64,000 nucleotides of DNA from NCBI GenBank assembly GCA_016180645.1, contig JACPAV010000017.1:1-64000 (forward strand), given 5' to 3'. The notes under the pieces were generated by a model that was given only the letters and a program-made list of their open reading frames with translations, ran no database searches and had not been told where the DNA came from. The stretch is from Nitrospirota bacterium (GTDB taxonomy: Bacteria > JACPQY01). Below are positions 14,845-23,098 of the stretch, in pieces; the stretch's first letter is position 1; each line of letters starts with the position of its first letter. Both the position numbers and the translations under genes were made by a program.

Positions 14845-15211
14845 GCAGAGCTTCCTTTACCACCGCGTTGACGAGGTTGAGGTCGAACGGTTTTGCGAGG
14901 TAATCGACGGCCCCCAGCCGTATCGCCTCGCGGGCGGATGAGGGGCTGCCATGGCCGGTCATAATCACGACAGCCGGAAAGGGTCCCTTCTTTATCGCGC
15001 GGATTTTCTCAAGAACCTCAATCCCTCCCATATCGGGCATCTTGAGGTCGAGGAGGAGGAGCTGAACATCCCGTCTTTTGAGGATTGAAACGACTCTCCG
15101 GCCGCTCGTAGCAGTGGAAACCTTGTATCCCTCTCTGGTTAAGGCTTTCTTGAGGAGGTTGCAAATCCCGGGCTCATCATCCGCGACAAGGATTGAAGGA
15201 GCCTTCATCAT
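14834..15211 (-). CDS. CheY-like single-domain response regulator
   Basis: A 125-residue stand-alone receiver. Acidic pair DD at 11-12, phospho-acceptor Asp near 55 (LLLLDLKMPDMGG), switch Thr in VVIMTGHG and the conserved Lys in YLAKPFDL. No output domain, so it acts by protein contact or in a phosphorelay. It is the first gene of the regulatory operon upstream of the gas-vesicle genes. With the hybrid kinase (which ends in its own receiver) and the NtrC-type regulator it could form a multi-step relay. Confidence 0.9.
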   Translation of the reverse strand: MMKAPSILVADDEPGICNLLKKALTREGYKVSTATSGRRVVSILKRRDVQLLLLDLKMPDMGGIEVLEKIRAIKKGPFPAVVIMTGHGSPSSAREAIRLGAVDYLAKPFDLNLVNAVVKEALRAR

Positions 15212-15799
15212 GGCGCGGGCATCTTACAACGCCGCTCCGCCCTCGATCAACCCCCATCTATCCTCGACCCTTCCAAGATCGATCCTTCCGGATCGTTTTC
15301 TCTTGGGGCGTGTGCATTCCGGTGATTGTGGTGGAATCGTGCGTGGTTGCATGCGTGGGTTGATCCCCGAACTGCGGCCATCCGGATCTTCACAGGTCGC
15401 TTTGACCTTGGCGTACGGCCAGGATCAAGTCAAAGCAGAAGCACGAAGGACAACATTTACATCAATCGACCCGTCTATCTCTCAGAATAGGGGCGTGACC
15501 ACAAGGACCACGTAAGTTCGAGGGTCTGAGGGCCAATAACCGTCATCCTCGGCCTTTCCAGAGCTCTGATTGGGTCGATCATCACCGTCAGTGTGTGCTG
15601 TGACCGAGGTTGTACCAGTGCCCATCGACTTCACTATTTCCAAGCGCCATTTAAGATTGTCGGATTTGGGGGGATTTGGGGGTCAGACCCGACATTCTGG
15701 TGTGGGTCGGGGGCGGGAGCCCGCGGACGCCTTCAGATTGTTGTGCCGGTCGATCCGCCAAGTCGTGATTGCGAGCCGGCTGATGAATGAAAGGGGGGG
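15212..15799. other. intergenic region, no convincing gene; repeat-like fragments
   Basis: About 590 bases between the receiver gene and the carbamoyltransferase stop. At 15283-15298 CGATCC-TTCC-GGATCG forms a 6-bp hairpin followed by TTTTCTCTT on the plus strand. At about 15666-15700 the text GGGGGTCAGACCCGACATTC resembles dispersed GGGGTCAGACC repeats known from environmental genomes. Open frames on the plus strand lack protein-like composition and ribosome-binding sites. A promoter for the regulatory operon must lie here, but no clear one was found. Confidence 0.5.
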
Positions 15800-17581
15800 T
15801 CAGGGGTTCTTCCGAACGATGAAGTTTTCGAGGACGAGGGCGTCCATTCCGCTTCGGGAGAAGGTGCTGTAGGCTTCGGCGGGGGTGTTGACGATGGGTT
15901 CGCCCCTGAGGTTGTACGAGGTATTGAGGACGATCGGAACTCCCGTAGCCTGGCCGAACCGATCGATCAATTTCCAGTAGCGCGGACTGGCATCTTTGAA
16001 CACGGTCTGGAGCCGTCCCGTGCCGTCCACGTGGGTGACGGCGGGGATGATCTCATGTTTATCTTTTTTTACATCCGTAACGTAGAGCATGTAGCGGGCA
16101 GGATGGTGTTTTTCGACATTCGGGATTTCGAAATACTCGGAGGCTTTCTCGACGAGCACCGAAGGAGCGAACGGGCGATAGGGTTCGCGAAACTTGATCT
16201 TCGTATTGACGATGTCTTTCATGTTCTTCCGGCGAGGATCCGCCAGAATGCTTCGTGCTCCCAAAGCCCGAGGTCCCCACTCGAAGCCGCCGTGGAACCA
16301 ACCGACCACGGAACCCTTCGCCAGATCCGATACCACACGGTCCAGAAGGCCGTTTTCGTCCGCCACATATTCGTATCGGATCCCGGAATCCTCCAGGAAA
16401 CGCTGGATGGCGCTCTCCGAGTGCGATTCGCCCCAGTAGCAATGCTCGAACCTGAATTTCCGCGGCTGATTGAGGATGGAATGATACGCGAAGAGCGCCG
16501 CGCCGAGGGCCCCGCCGGCATCCCCTGCGGCGGGCTGGATGAAAGCTTCCTCGAATCCTGACTGCTGGATGATCTTCCAATTCGCCACGGAGTTGAGTGC
16601 CACCCCCCCCGCCAGGCAGACCTTCTTCAATCCCGTTTCCCTCTGGGCCGCCTTCGCAAGATTGATCACGGACTCTTCGAGGACCGCCTGGATGGAGGCC
16701 GCGATGTCGGCGTAGTACTGCTGAATCTTCGCCAGCTCCGTCATGTTTCCCGGCGGCTCACCGAAGTAGGACGGCCAGCCGGAATCCACGGTGAAGAAAT
16801 GAGAATTGGGATCGCGGGGTTGCCCGAAGAGATCGATGAACTTTTGACTGAAGGTCCGTTTCGTAGAGTGGTGGAATTCAAACCAATCCAGGTCCAGTTC
16901 GAAGGACCCGTCTGAATACAACCTGATCAGCTTCCGCACTTTGTCGGCGTAGTTCGGCTTTCCGTAGGGCGCCATGCCCATCACTTTGTATTCTCCTTCA
17001 TTGACCTCGAATCCGAGGAATGCCGTGAAGGCGGAGTAGAGCAGGCCAAGCGAGTGGGGGAAATGGATTTCCCTCAGGATCTTGATTTCCTGGCCGTGGC
17101 CGATACTCACGCTCGCTGTGGCCCATTCACCCACGCCATCCACCGTGAGGACGGCCGCCTCCTCATAAGGTGACGGGTAGAAAGCCGATGCGGCGTGAGA
17201 GAGGTGGTGCTCGGAAAACAGGAGCTTTGTGGGATCGATACCGAGCTTTCGTCGGAAGAGGTCCTTGATCCACAACTTGTCCATGAGCCACGTGACCATC
17301 GCCTCTCGGAAAACGCCGAGCGACGAGGGGGACGTCCAGAGGATGGTCTTGAGCAGGCGTTCGAACTTGAGGAACGGTTTCTCGTAGAAGACGACGTAGT
17401 CGAGATCGCGCGAGGTCAGCTTTCCCTGCCGAAGCACAAATTCGATGGCCCGTTCGGGGTACCCGAAATCGTGCTTCTTTCGGGAGAATCGCTCCTCCTC
17501 CGCCATGGCGACCGGCAGCCCATCCACGAGCAACGCCGCGGCGGCATCATGGTAGAAGCAGGAGATGCCGAGAATATTCAC
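15800..17581 (-). CDS. carbamoyltransferase of the NodU/CmcH/TobZ family
   Basis: A 593-residue protein. N-terminal Kae1-like ATPase domain: NILGISCFYHDAAAALLVDG, EEERFSRKKHD, SEHHLSHAASAFYPSPYEEA (metal-binding histidines) and VDGVGEWATAS. C-terminal YrdC-like domain with GPRALGARSILADPR and APSVLVEKASEYF. These enzymes transfer carbamoyl from carbamoyl phosphate, via carbamoyl-adenylate, to a hydroxyl of a sugar or natural product. It ends a three-gene minus-strand unit with two small membrane proteins related to those accompanying the saxitoxin-cluster carbamoyltransferase. The acceptor is unknown; a surface sugar is plausible. Confidence 0.93.
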   Translation of the reverse strand: MNILGISCFYHDAAAALLVDGLPVAMAEEERFSRKKHDFGYPERAIEFVLRQGKLTSRDLDYVVFYEKPFLKFERLLKTILWTSPSSLGVFREAMVTWLMDKLWIKDLFRRKLGIDPTKLLFSEHHLSHAASAFYPSPYEEAAVLTVDGVGEWATASVSIGHGQEIKILREIHFPHSLGLLYSAFTAFLGFEVNEGEYKVMGMAPYGKPNYADKVRKLIRLYSDGSFELDLDWFEFHHSTKRTFSQKFIDLFGQPRDPNSHFFTVDSGWPSYFGEPPGNMTELAKIQQYYADIAASIQAVLEESVINLAKAAQRETGLKKVCLAGGVALNSVANWKIIQQSGFEEAFIQPAAGDAGGALGAALFAYHSILNQPRKFRFEHCYWGESHSESAIQRFLEDSGIRYEYVADENGLLDRVVSDLAKGSVVGWFHGGFEWGPRALGARSILADPRRKNMKDIVNTKIKFREPYRPFAPSVLVEKASEYFEIPNVEKHHPARYMLYVTDVKKDKHEIIPAVTHVDGTGRLQTVFKDASPRYWKLIDRFGQATGVPIVLNTSYNLRGEPIVNTPAEAYSTFSRSGMDALVLENFIVRKNP

Positions 17582-17606
17582 GTGACCTGGCCGAGAGCCA
17601 TGCGGA

Positions 17607-17834
17607 TCAGAATTGTCGCCGATAGTCAGGTGCCGTTGCCGGGGGCTGCTTGGGGATCCAATTTGACGACTTGGATTTGAGGCGGAGGGGGTCGGACACC
17701 AGCCGATAGAGGAGTCCGGTCGGCAGAATAATCAAGAGGTAGATGAGAGTCAGGACAACTCGGGCATTGAAGTGTCCGATCTTTTCGGCAAGCGTCTTCC
17801 AAAGCGCCCAGGCGCGTTTCAGAGCGTCCAGCAT
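17607..17834 (-). CDS. small membrane protein, SxtJ-like partner of carbamoyltransferase
   Basis: A 75-residue protein. The N-terminal amphipathic helix (LKRAWALWKTLAEKIGHFNA) leads into one membrane segment (VVLTLIYLLIILPTGLLYRL), then a polar tail with basic residues. This resembles the C-terminal half of SxtJ-type proteins, which commonly adjoin O-carbamoyltransferase genes. It lies 25 bases before the carbamoyltransferase and 10 bases after the SxtK/DUF5989-like gene. It may anchor the enzyme at the membrane (inference). Confidence 0.72.
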   Translation of the reverse strand: MLDALKRAWALWKTLAEKIGHFNARVVLTLIYLLIILPTGLLYRLVSDPLRLKSKSSNWIPKQPPATAPDYRRQF

Positions 17835-17844
17835 GGGGCGGAGG

Positions 17845-18081
17845 TCAAAACAGGGTGTAGATGAATGGAGCGACGGCGCTGCTTTGGGCGAAGATCATGA
17901 GGATGCCGAACAGCAGGATGACCGATACCATGGGGATCATCCACCAGAGTTTGTTTTCCCAGAAGAAAGTGAATAACTCCCCAATGATGGAAAATCGGTG
18001 TCGGTTCTTCCAAAGAAAGGCAAGAAGGAAAACGGCGACCAGTCCACCCATTCCCGCAACGAGGTACTTGAAGAAACTCAC
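17845..18081 (-). CDS. DUF5989/SxtK-like small membrane protein
   Basis: A 78-residue protein with two membrane segments (LVAGMGGLVAVFLLAFLW and WMIPMVSVILLFGILMIF). The C-terminal half, from FSIIGELFTFFWENKLWW to FAQSSAVAPFIYTLF, is the DUF5989/SxtK pattern found beside carbamoyltransferases. An extra N-terminal membrane helix precedes this domain, longer than the roughly 50-residue family norm. First gene of the carbamoyltransferase unit. Confidence 0.8.
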   Translation of the reverse strand: MSFFKYLVAGMGGLVAVFLLAFLWKNRHRFSIIGELFTFFWENKLWWMIPMVSVILLFGILMIFAQSSAVAPFIYTLF

Positions 18082-18139
18082 GTCTTGAATCCTTGGGCCG
18101 GGGCCATGCTAGCTTACATCGTCAGCGTGCTGCAAGCTC

Positions 18140-18898
18140 CTACCCGAGAAGTCCCATCGCGTGGAGGGTCAGGATGAGGGCGATCTGAGTAGCGTACTCG
18201 CTTCGGAAGACATAGGGTCCGAGCGAAGCGCGGCGAAACCCGGCGGCCTCGGAAGCCGTGACATCCTCCTCCGAGAAACCTCCTTCGGGGCCCACGAGGA
18301 GAGCGATCCCATCCCCGACGTTCTTCGACTTCAACACTCCGGCCAGGGGTGGGGCGGATCCTTCCCAGAGAATGATTTTCGCGCATGGGCCCGACATCCG
18401 CGCGATGAGCGCCACAAGGGAAGTGGGGGCCGAGATGAACGGAGGCGTCACACCGGGCGAAATCTTGCACGCTTGGTTGGCGATCCGTTTCCAGCGTGAG
18501 AGTTTCTCGATACCTGGTGCCTGGGCTTGAGCCGCCACCGATCTCGTTGTGACGAATGGATGGATGCCGCGCACGCCCATGGAAGCTGCAAAGCGAATCA
18601 CTTCATCCAATTTGGATCCTTTGAGGAATCCCACACCCAGCTCGATCGCTGCACTTGCGGGCGGAGCTACGGGACCGGGCGAAAGGTCAAGGTGAGCCAC
18701 AGCCCGACGGTGGTCGACGGACCTGATCGTCGCGGTGCGGCTGTGTCCTTGTTCGTCATAGAGACTCACCACTTGTCCCGGTCGGGCGCGCAGCACTTTC
18801 ACGAGATGCCTCCCTTCAGGGCCGACCAGCTTCACCGTTGGGTGGGCAAGTTCGTCTGATGTCAGGAAGAAACGGCGTGGATTCGATCCCGAGGTCAT
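18140..18898 (-). CDS. rsmE: 16S rRNA m3U1498 methyltransferase RsmE
   Basis: A 252-residue SPOUT methyltransferase. An N-terminal PUA-like beta domain (RRFFLTSDELAHPTVKLVGP, EGRHLVKVLRARPGQ) is followed by the knotted SAM-binding domain with IALLVGPEGGFSEEDV and the C-terminal LGPYVFRSEYATQIALI. RsmE methylates N3 of U1498 in 16S rRNA. The ATG overlaps the tlyA stop (ATGA), so the two rRNA methyltransferases are co-translated. Confidence 0.93.
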   Translation of the reverse strand: MTSGSNPRRFFLTSDELAHPTVKLVGPEGRHLVKVLRARPGQVVSLYDEQGHSRTATIRSVDHRRAVAHLDLSPGPVAPPASAAIELGVGFLKGSKLDEVIRFAASMGVRGIHPFVTTRSVAAQAQAPGIEKLSRWKRIANQACKISPGVTPPFISAPTSLVALIARMSGPCAKIILWEGSAPPLAGVLKSKNVGDGIALLVGPEGGFSEEDVTASEAAGFRRASLGPYVFRSEYATQIALILTLHAMGLLG

Positions 18899-19632
18899 GG
18901 GCGGAGGAAGTGGAGGAAGAATTCGCGATTGCCCTTGGGGCCGCGGAGAGAGGACTCCACTTGGTCCTTGCAGAAAAGACCGAGACCCTCCGCGTGCGTC
19001 CGGACCTTCTGCACGGCCTCCTGCTGAAGCGCGGCATCCCGAACAACACCCTTCCGATTATCCGCCGGCCGGAGTTCAAATTGTGGCTTGACGAGGATGA
19101 CGGCATGTCCGCTCTTCTTCAGAGTGGGGAGGACCGCGGGCAGCACGCGCGTGACCGAAATGAACGAGACATCCATGGTGAGCAGGTCGACCGGATGAGG
19201 GATCAATTTCAAATCGAAGTACCGTGCGTTGATGCCCTCGATGACCGTAATGCGGGAGTCGCTTCGAAGTGTTGGATCGATGACGTTGCGGCCGACATCC
19301 ACCGCGTAGATGTGTGCTGCTCCGTGCTGCAGGAGGCAGTCGGTGAAGCCGCCGGTCGAACTTCCGACATCCAGGCAGATCCATCCGTTGGGCCGCAGCC
19401 CGAACGCTTCCAAGGCGCCTCGGAGTTTGAGTCCCCCCCGGCTGACATAGGGGTTTGGATCTTCAAGAACCTGGACGGGCGTATCCCTTCCGACCATCAG
19501 CCCGGCTTTCGGCTGTGGGATACCCTCGACCTTCACGACTCCCGCCATGATCAAACTCTGGGCCCGCGATCGGGATGGAGCGAGTCCCTTCTCGACGAGC
19601 AGATTGTCCAGCCGCTCCCGTTTCGCACTCAC
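18895..19632 (-). CDS. tlyA: TlyA family rRNA 2'-O-methyltransferase
   Basis: A 245-residue protein. S4 RNA-binding domain (1-60: RLDNLLVEKGLAPSRSRAQS), then a FtsJ/RrmJ-like methyltransferase with SAM motif LDVGSSTGGFTDCLL, a DVGRNVIDP motif, DVSFISVTRVLP and VKPQFEL. TlyA proteins methylate 16S and 23S rRNA cytidines and were first called haemolysins. It overlaps rsmE downstream and the PHP-like lipoprotein upstream by a few bases. Confidence 0.92.
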   Translation of the reverse strand: MSAKRERLDNLLVEKGLAPSRSRAQSLIMAGVVKVEGIPQPKAGLMVGRDTPVQVLEDPNPYVSRGGLKLRGALEAFGLRPNGWICLDVGSSTGGFTDCLLQHGAAHIYAVDVGRNVIDPTLRSDSRITVIEGINARYFDLKLIPHPVDLLTMDVSFISVTRVLPAVLPTLKKSGHAVILVKPQFELRPADNRKGVVRDAALQQEAVQKVRTHAEGLGLFCKDQVESSLRGPKGNREFFLHFLRP

Positions 19633-21026
19633 CGCACGTAGATCGGATTCGAGTAGATCCAGACAAATTCTTTCTCCGAGAGATTTCGCGAATCGCCGAG
19701 GGCCGGGGCCAAATGGGAGGGAATGATCCGAATTTCAATCCGGTAGATCCCGGGCTGGTCGACCGGCCAGCTCACCTGCCGGCCCGGCCCACCGATATCG
19801 AGCACCGTCTCATGGCCGGCCGGGATGACGCGGAGGAGTCGTGCCCAGACCTCAGGCTGAGGCAAGGAAGAGGTCAACCCAAACACTTGGGGGATACGGA
19901 TGACAAGGTTCGGGGAGTGTGCAAACTCCACCTCGGAACCCATCTCCGTGGTCCCGTCCTCCGACTCCGCATGGAGATCGAATCCCACCGGCACTCCCAG
20001 TCCCTCGAAGGCGACATAGGCGCGTCCATCCTTCAGGGCCGACTTGATCTCATCGACCGTGATCGATTGGACGAGCACGTGGTTGCTGAACCATCCGAGC
20101 ACGCGACGATAGCTGTCCCCTCTCTCGCCGTCCTTCATTTCCGTGGGGATTGCGTTTTGGTGCGCATCGCTTCCGGCGATCGCGGTGACCGGTCGTTCGA
20201 GAAGCAAAGCCTCCCATTTTCCGAGCGCGTTTCGGTTCTCGTCGAAGAAGGCCAGAAACACGAGATCCGGATGGGGCGAGCCCGCGCCCGATCGCAGGAA
20301 GGGCAGGATGTCCGAAAAGAAACCGAGGGGGTCCAGCCCGAGATCCGGCCGGATTTTCGGATCGATATTGGCATGGAGGTTGTAAATCTCCATGCCCTCC
20401 ACGCGTGTTTCGCGCAGGAACTCCAGCGTCTTGGATTCCGTGTGGACTCCCATGACGAGGGCGCCTCTTTCCCTGTAGAGACCGGCAGATTCGGCATCGT
20501 CCCTGTTGTAGCGGGCCTTTCGAGCTTCCGGTGTAGACTCGGCATGTCCGCGCATCCCGATCGGCATCATGTCGAATTCTCCCCCCGCCGCCAGGAAAGG
20601 GTGAAACCCATCGCCGCAGTCGATTCGATTGGCGACAAGGGTCCCATCCTGCATGACCGGTTCGTCGCCTTCTCGCAGGAGATACACGTCCTCCCAATTC
20701 CGGTCGGTGAGGGAGGCGATGTGTTCCGTCAGGAACGCGAAATCCTGCTGGGTGACGCATAGTCCATGTCGAAGGTCCTGGAGGCACGGCTCGTTGGGAA
20801 TGCCCCCGGGCAGGGGATTGTTATCGCACGCATCGTGCGAGTGCACGGAATGGAGGTGAATGATTCCCCGCGCCTCGCGGTACCCGCGGCGTGTCCCGAG
20901 CTCCGCGGCGGCGACCGGTGTGCCCGGCTCCCATGCCGGGGGGGGGGAGGGGTTCGAGCTGCATCCGGCCCATAGGAGGGTCCCCGCCGCGACACGGGCG
21001 AAAGTGTTTCGTCTTCGAGATTCCAC
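19629..21026 (-). CDS. PHP-domain-like secreted lipoprotein
   Basis: A 465-residue protein. Starting at GTG 21026 it has a lipoprotein signal: basic VESRRRNTFAR, hydrophobic stretch and lipobox LLWAGC. The mature part has PHP-phosphoesterase-like metal motifs: IIHLHSVHSHDAC near the start, TEHIAS, a GVHTESKTLEFL region and GSDAHQN. A beta-rich C-terminal half follows (VVRIP-type strands). It may hydrolyse a phosphoester or act as a CehA-like enzyme; the substrate is unknown. It overlaps tlyA by 4 bases and is divergent from the beta-barrel gene at 21118. The start is not firm; an open frame extends to 21167. Confidence 0.78.
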   Translation of the reverse strand: MESRRRNTFARVAAGTLLWAGCSSNPSPPPAWEPGTPVAAAELGTRRGYREARGIIHLHSVHSHDACDNNPLPGGIPNEPCLQDLRHGLCVTQQDFAFLTEHIASLTDRNWEDVYLLREGDEPVMQDGTLVANRIDCGDGFHPFLAAGGEFDMMPIGMRGHAESTPEARKARYNRDDAESAGLYRERGALVMGVHTESKTLEFLRETRVEGMEIYNLHANIDPKIRPDLGLDPLGFFSDILPFLRSGAGSPHPDLVFLAFFDENRNALGKWEALLLERPVTAIAGSDAHQNAIPTEMKDGERGDSYRRVLGWFSNHVLVQSITVDEIKSALKDGRAYVAFEGLGVPVGFDLHAESEDGTTEMGSEVEFAHSPNLVIRIPQVFGLTSSLPQPEVWARLLRVIPAGHETVLDIGGPGRQVSWPVDQPGIYRIEIRIIPSHLAPALGDSRNLSEKEFVWIYSNPIYVR

Positions 21027-21117
21027 GATCGGTATTGTACTACATGGAGGATTCCCTTCCCATGAGGCCGCCGGAAACATTGCTTTTGAGGGTGCGGTGT
21101 GATACCGAAGGGCGACC

Positions 21118-22527
21118 GTGCGTTCCTCGAATTGTGCTCTCCTCATCATCGGCTTGGCACTGCCCATGGCTTTTCCACCCGGTCGGGCGGAGGCGGTAAC
21201 GGCGGATTTCAGCGGCTATTTTCGCTCGCGTGGATTCTTCTTCAGGGACCGCGATATCGACAACGATCGTGGCCCGAACACCACCGCCTTCATCGATCAG
21301 CGGCTAAAGCTCGACACCGAGTTCGCCCTTTCCGACGAAGTGAAAGCCGCGGTTCAACTCGACGTCCTGGACAATCTTGTCTGGGGCATCAATGGACCGG
21401 CATTGGTGGATCTTCCCGATCTGGCGCGTGCGGACCAAGCCGATCGGGAGGCCGGTGTCTCGGATGCTCTCTCCGTTCGCCGCGCGTGGGGCGAAATGGT
21501 TACGCCCCTCGGCGTACTGGTCGCCGGTCGCCAGCCGGTCCACTGGGGTTTGGGCGTATTTTACAACGACGGAAATTGCTTGAACTGCGACTTTGGGGAC
21601 ACCCAGGACCGGGTGTTCTTCTCGACCCGGGTCGGCCCCGTCGTGGTTTCCCCGTACTACGGCAAAGTGATCGAAGGCCGGGTGGAGACGCGCGCGGCCT
21701 CCGGTGTTCTACCCCAGGAGTTTCTGGACGATGGAAAAGTTTCTTTTCGCGACGCGGTGTCCATGGATGCCGATGCGTCCGATCTCGGGGTGGCCGTGCG
21801 GTATCAGCCGAAGGGTTACGAAGCGGGCTTCCTCATGAACGGCCGGTTCCAGCGGGTGAGTCCCTTCAAGGGCCGTCTGGTCATCATGGATGGTTATGGG
21901 AAAGCGGACCTCGCCTTCCTGCGCGCGGAGGGAGAGTTGGTTTTCATCAACGGCCGCGCGAGCAACGCGGCGTTGCCCACGCCGCAGAGGACGCGCGTGA
22001 CGCAGCTCGGGCTGTTCGGCTCGGCGTACTGGAACCGCCCTTACCTGCATTTTGGCGGCCAGTATGGTTTGGCGACCGGACCCGGCAAGGACGAATACGA
22101 TCCGTTCGATCCGGAGCGCTGGTTGGGCCGGCAGCAGAACGAGTTCAAGTTTGATCCCGATTTCAACGTGGACCTCCTGCTTTTCGAGGAGGTCGTGAAT
22201 CGCCGCGAGGTGCGGGAGAATTTCAGGAGCATCGGGGGCGGGCGGGTTCGGAATGCGCATCTGGCCAAGCTCTTCTGGTTCGGCGATTGGAGTTTCGCCA
22301 GACCCCGTGCTAGTATCGAAGCCGGCTTTGCAGCGGACCCCGTTGGGGGCAAGCGTTATCTGGGTGTGGAAGCGGACATGGAGTGCACGTTCAGACTACA
22401 AGGGGGGTTTGAGACCCTGGCCCAGGTGGGCATGCTGATTCCGGGGACCGCGGCCCAGGCCATACTCGAATCCCAGCGAAAAAGTCCGGCCTTCGCAGTT
22501 CGGCTGGGCGGATTTTTCAGGTTCTGA
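21118..22527 (+). CDS. outer-membrane beta-barrel protein, porin-like, function unknown
   Basis: A 469-residue protein. A signal peptide (CALLIIGLALPMAFPPGRAEA) precedes repeated alternating amphipathic strands ending in Phe (VRLGGFFRF), typical of outer-membrane barrels. Internal text such as DFSGYFRSRGFFFRDRD, YLHFGGQYGLATG and AGFAADPVGGKRYLGVEAD fits strand-turn-strand pattern. I recognise a general environmental barrel family without known substrate. GTG start, divergent from the PHP-like lipoprotein, followed 15 bases later by the DUF1844 gene. Confidence 0.78.
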   Translation: MRSSNCALLIIGLALPMAFPPGRAEAVTADFSGYFRSRGFFFRDRDIDNDRGPNTTAFIDQRLKLDTEFALSDEVKAAVQLDVLDNLVWGINGPALVDLPDLARADQADREAGVSDALSVRRAWGEMVTPLGVLVAGRQPVHWGLGVFYNDGNCLNCDFGDTQDRVFFSTRVGPVVVSPYYGKVIEGRVETRAASGVLPQEFLDDGKVSFRDAVSMDADASDLGVAVRYQPKGYEAGFLMNGRFQRVSPFKGRLVIMDGYGKADLAFLRAEGELVFINGRASNAALPTPQRTRVTQLGLFGSAYWNRPYLHFGGQYGLATGPGKDEYDPFDPERWLGRQQNEFKFDPDFNVDLLLFEEVVNRREVRENFRSIGGGRVRNAHLAKLFWFGDWSFARPRASIEAGFAADPVGGKRYLGVEADMECTFRLQGGFETLAQVGMLIPGTAAQAILESQRKSPAFAVRLGGFFRF

Positions 22528-22542
22528 AAGGACAGGTGCCGG

Positions 22543-23094
22543 GTGGCGGAATCGCAGGAAAAGCCGGGCGAAGGATTCAGAGTCGTCGATCGCCGATACA
22601 AGACTTTTGTGGACGAGGGCAAGTCGTTGGAAGAGGCCCCGAAACCCGCCCCGGCCATGCCTGTTTCGCGTCCCGCTGCCGTGGCCCCGAAATCGGATCC
22701 CGTGTCGGTGGTGCAAGCGGCTGCCCGAACGGAACCGGCGACCTCCAGGATGGGGGAAGTGCCGCGGGAGGGCAGGAGCCCGGAGCGGCCCGCGCAGGCG
22801 CCTGTGCCGTCGTCGGTTCAGACCCCCGGCTACAAGAGATCCCCCGAGATTACATTCGATGGCTTTGTTCGATCGCTCTACACCCAGATCATGATTCAGT
22901 TGGGGCTGGTGGAGAATCCCCTCTCCTCCGAGATGGAGGTTGACGTTGAAGGGGCGAAACAAACCATCGACATTTTGGATCTGCTGAAAGAGAAGACCAA
23001 GGGAAACCTGGCCCGACAGGAGGAGCAAGTGATTACGGAAGCATTGACCGCATCGAGATTGGCCTATGTGGAAACAACCAAGCGCCGCCGATAG
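22543..23094 (+). CDS. DUF1844-domain protein
   Basis: A 183-residue protein. The C-terminal 80 residues are DUF1844: ITFDGFVRSLYTQIMIQLGL, ETxVDVEGAKQTIDILDLL-like text and KEKTKGNLARQEEQVITEAL. The N-terminal 95 residues are Pro/Ala-rich and low in complexity. GTG start. DUF1844 proteins are widespread short proteins of unknown function, often near housekeeping or stress genes. Here it precedes an HtrA protease by 4 bases. Confidence 0.85.
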   Translation: MAESQEKPGEGFRVVDRRYKTFVDEGKSLEEAPKPAPAMPVSRPAAVAPKSDPVSVVQAAARTEPATSRMGEVPREGRSPERPAQAPVPSSVQTPGYKRSPEITFDGFVRSLYTQIMIQLGLVENPLSSEMEVDVEGAKQTIDILDLLKEKTKGNLARQEEQVITEALTASRLAYVETTKRRR

Positions 23095-23098
23095 CCGA

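Noticed and set aside
15283-15310. Rho-independent terminator on the plus strand
   Set aside because: The hairpin plus T-rich tract is short and no plus-strand gene ends before it, so it is only noted in the intergenic entry.
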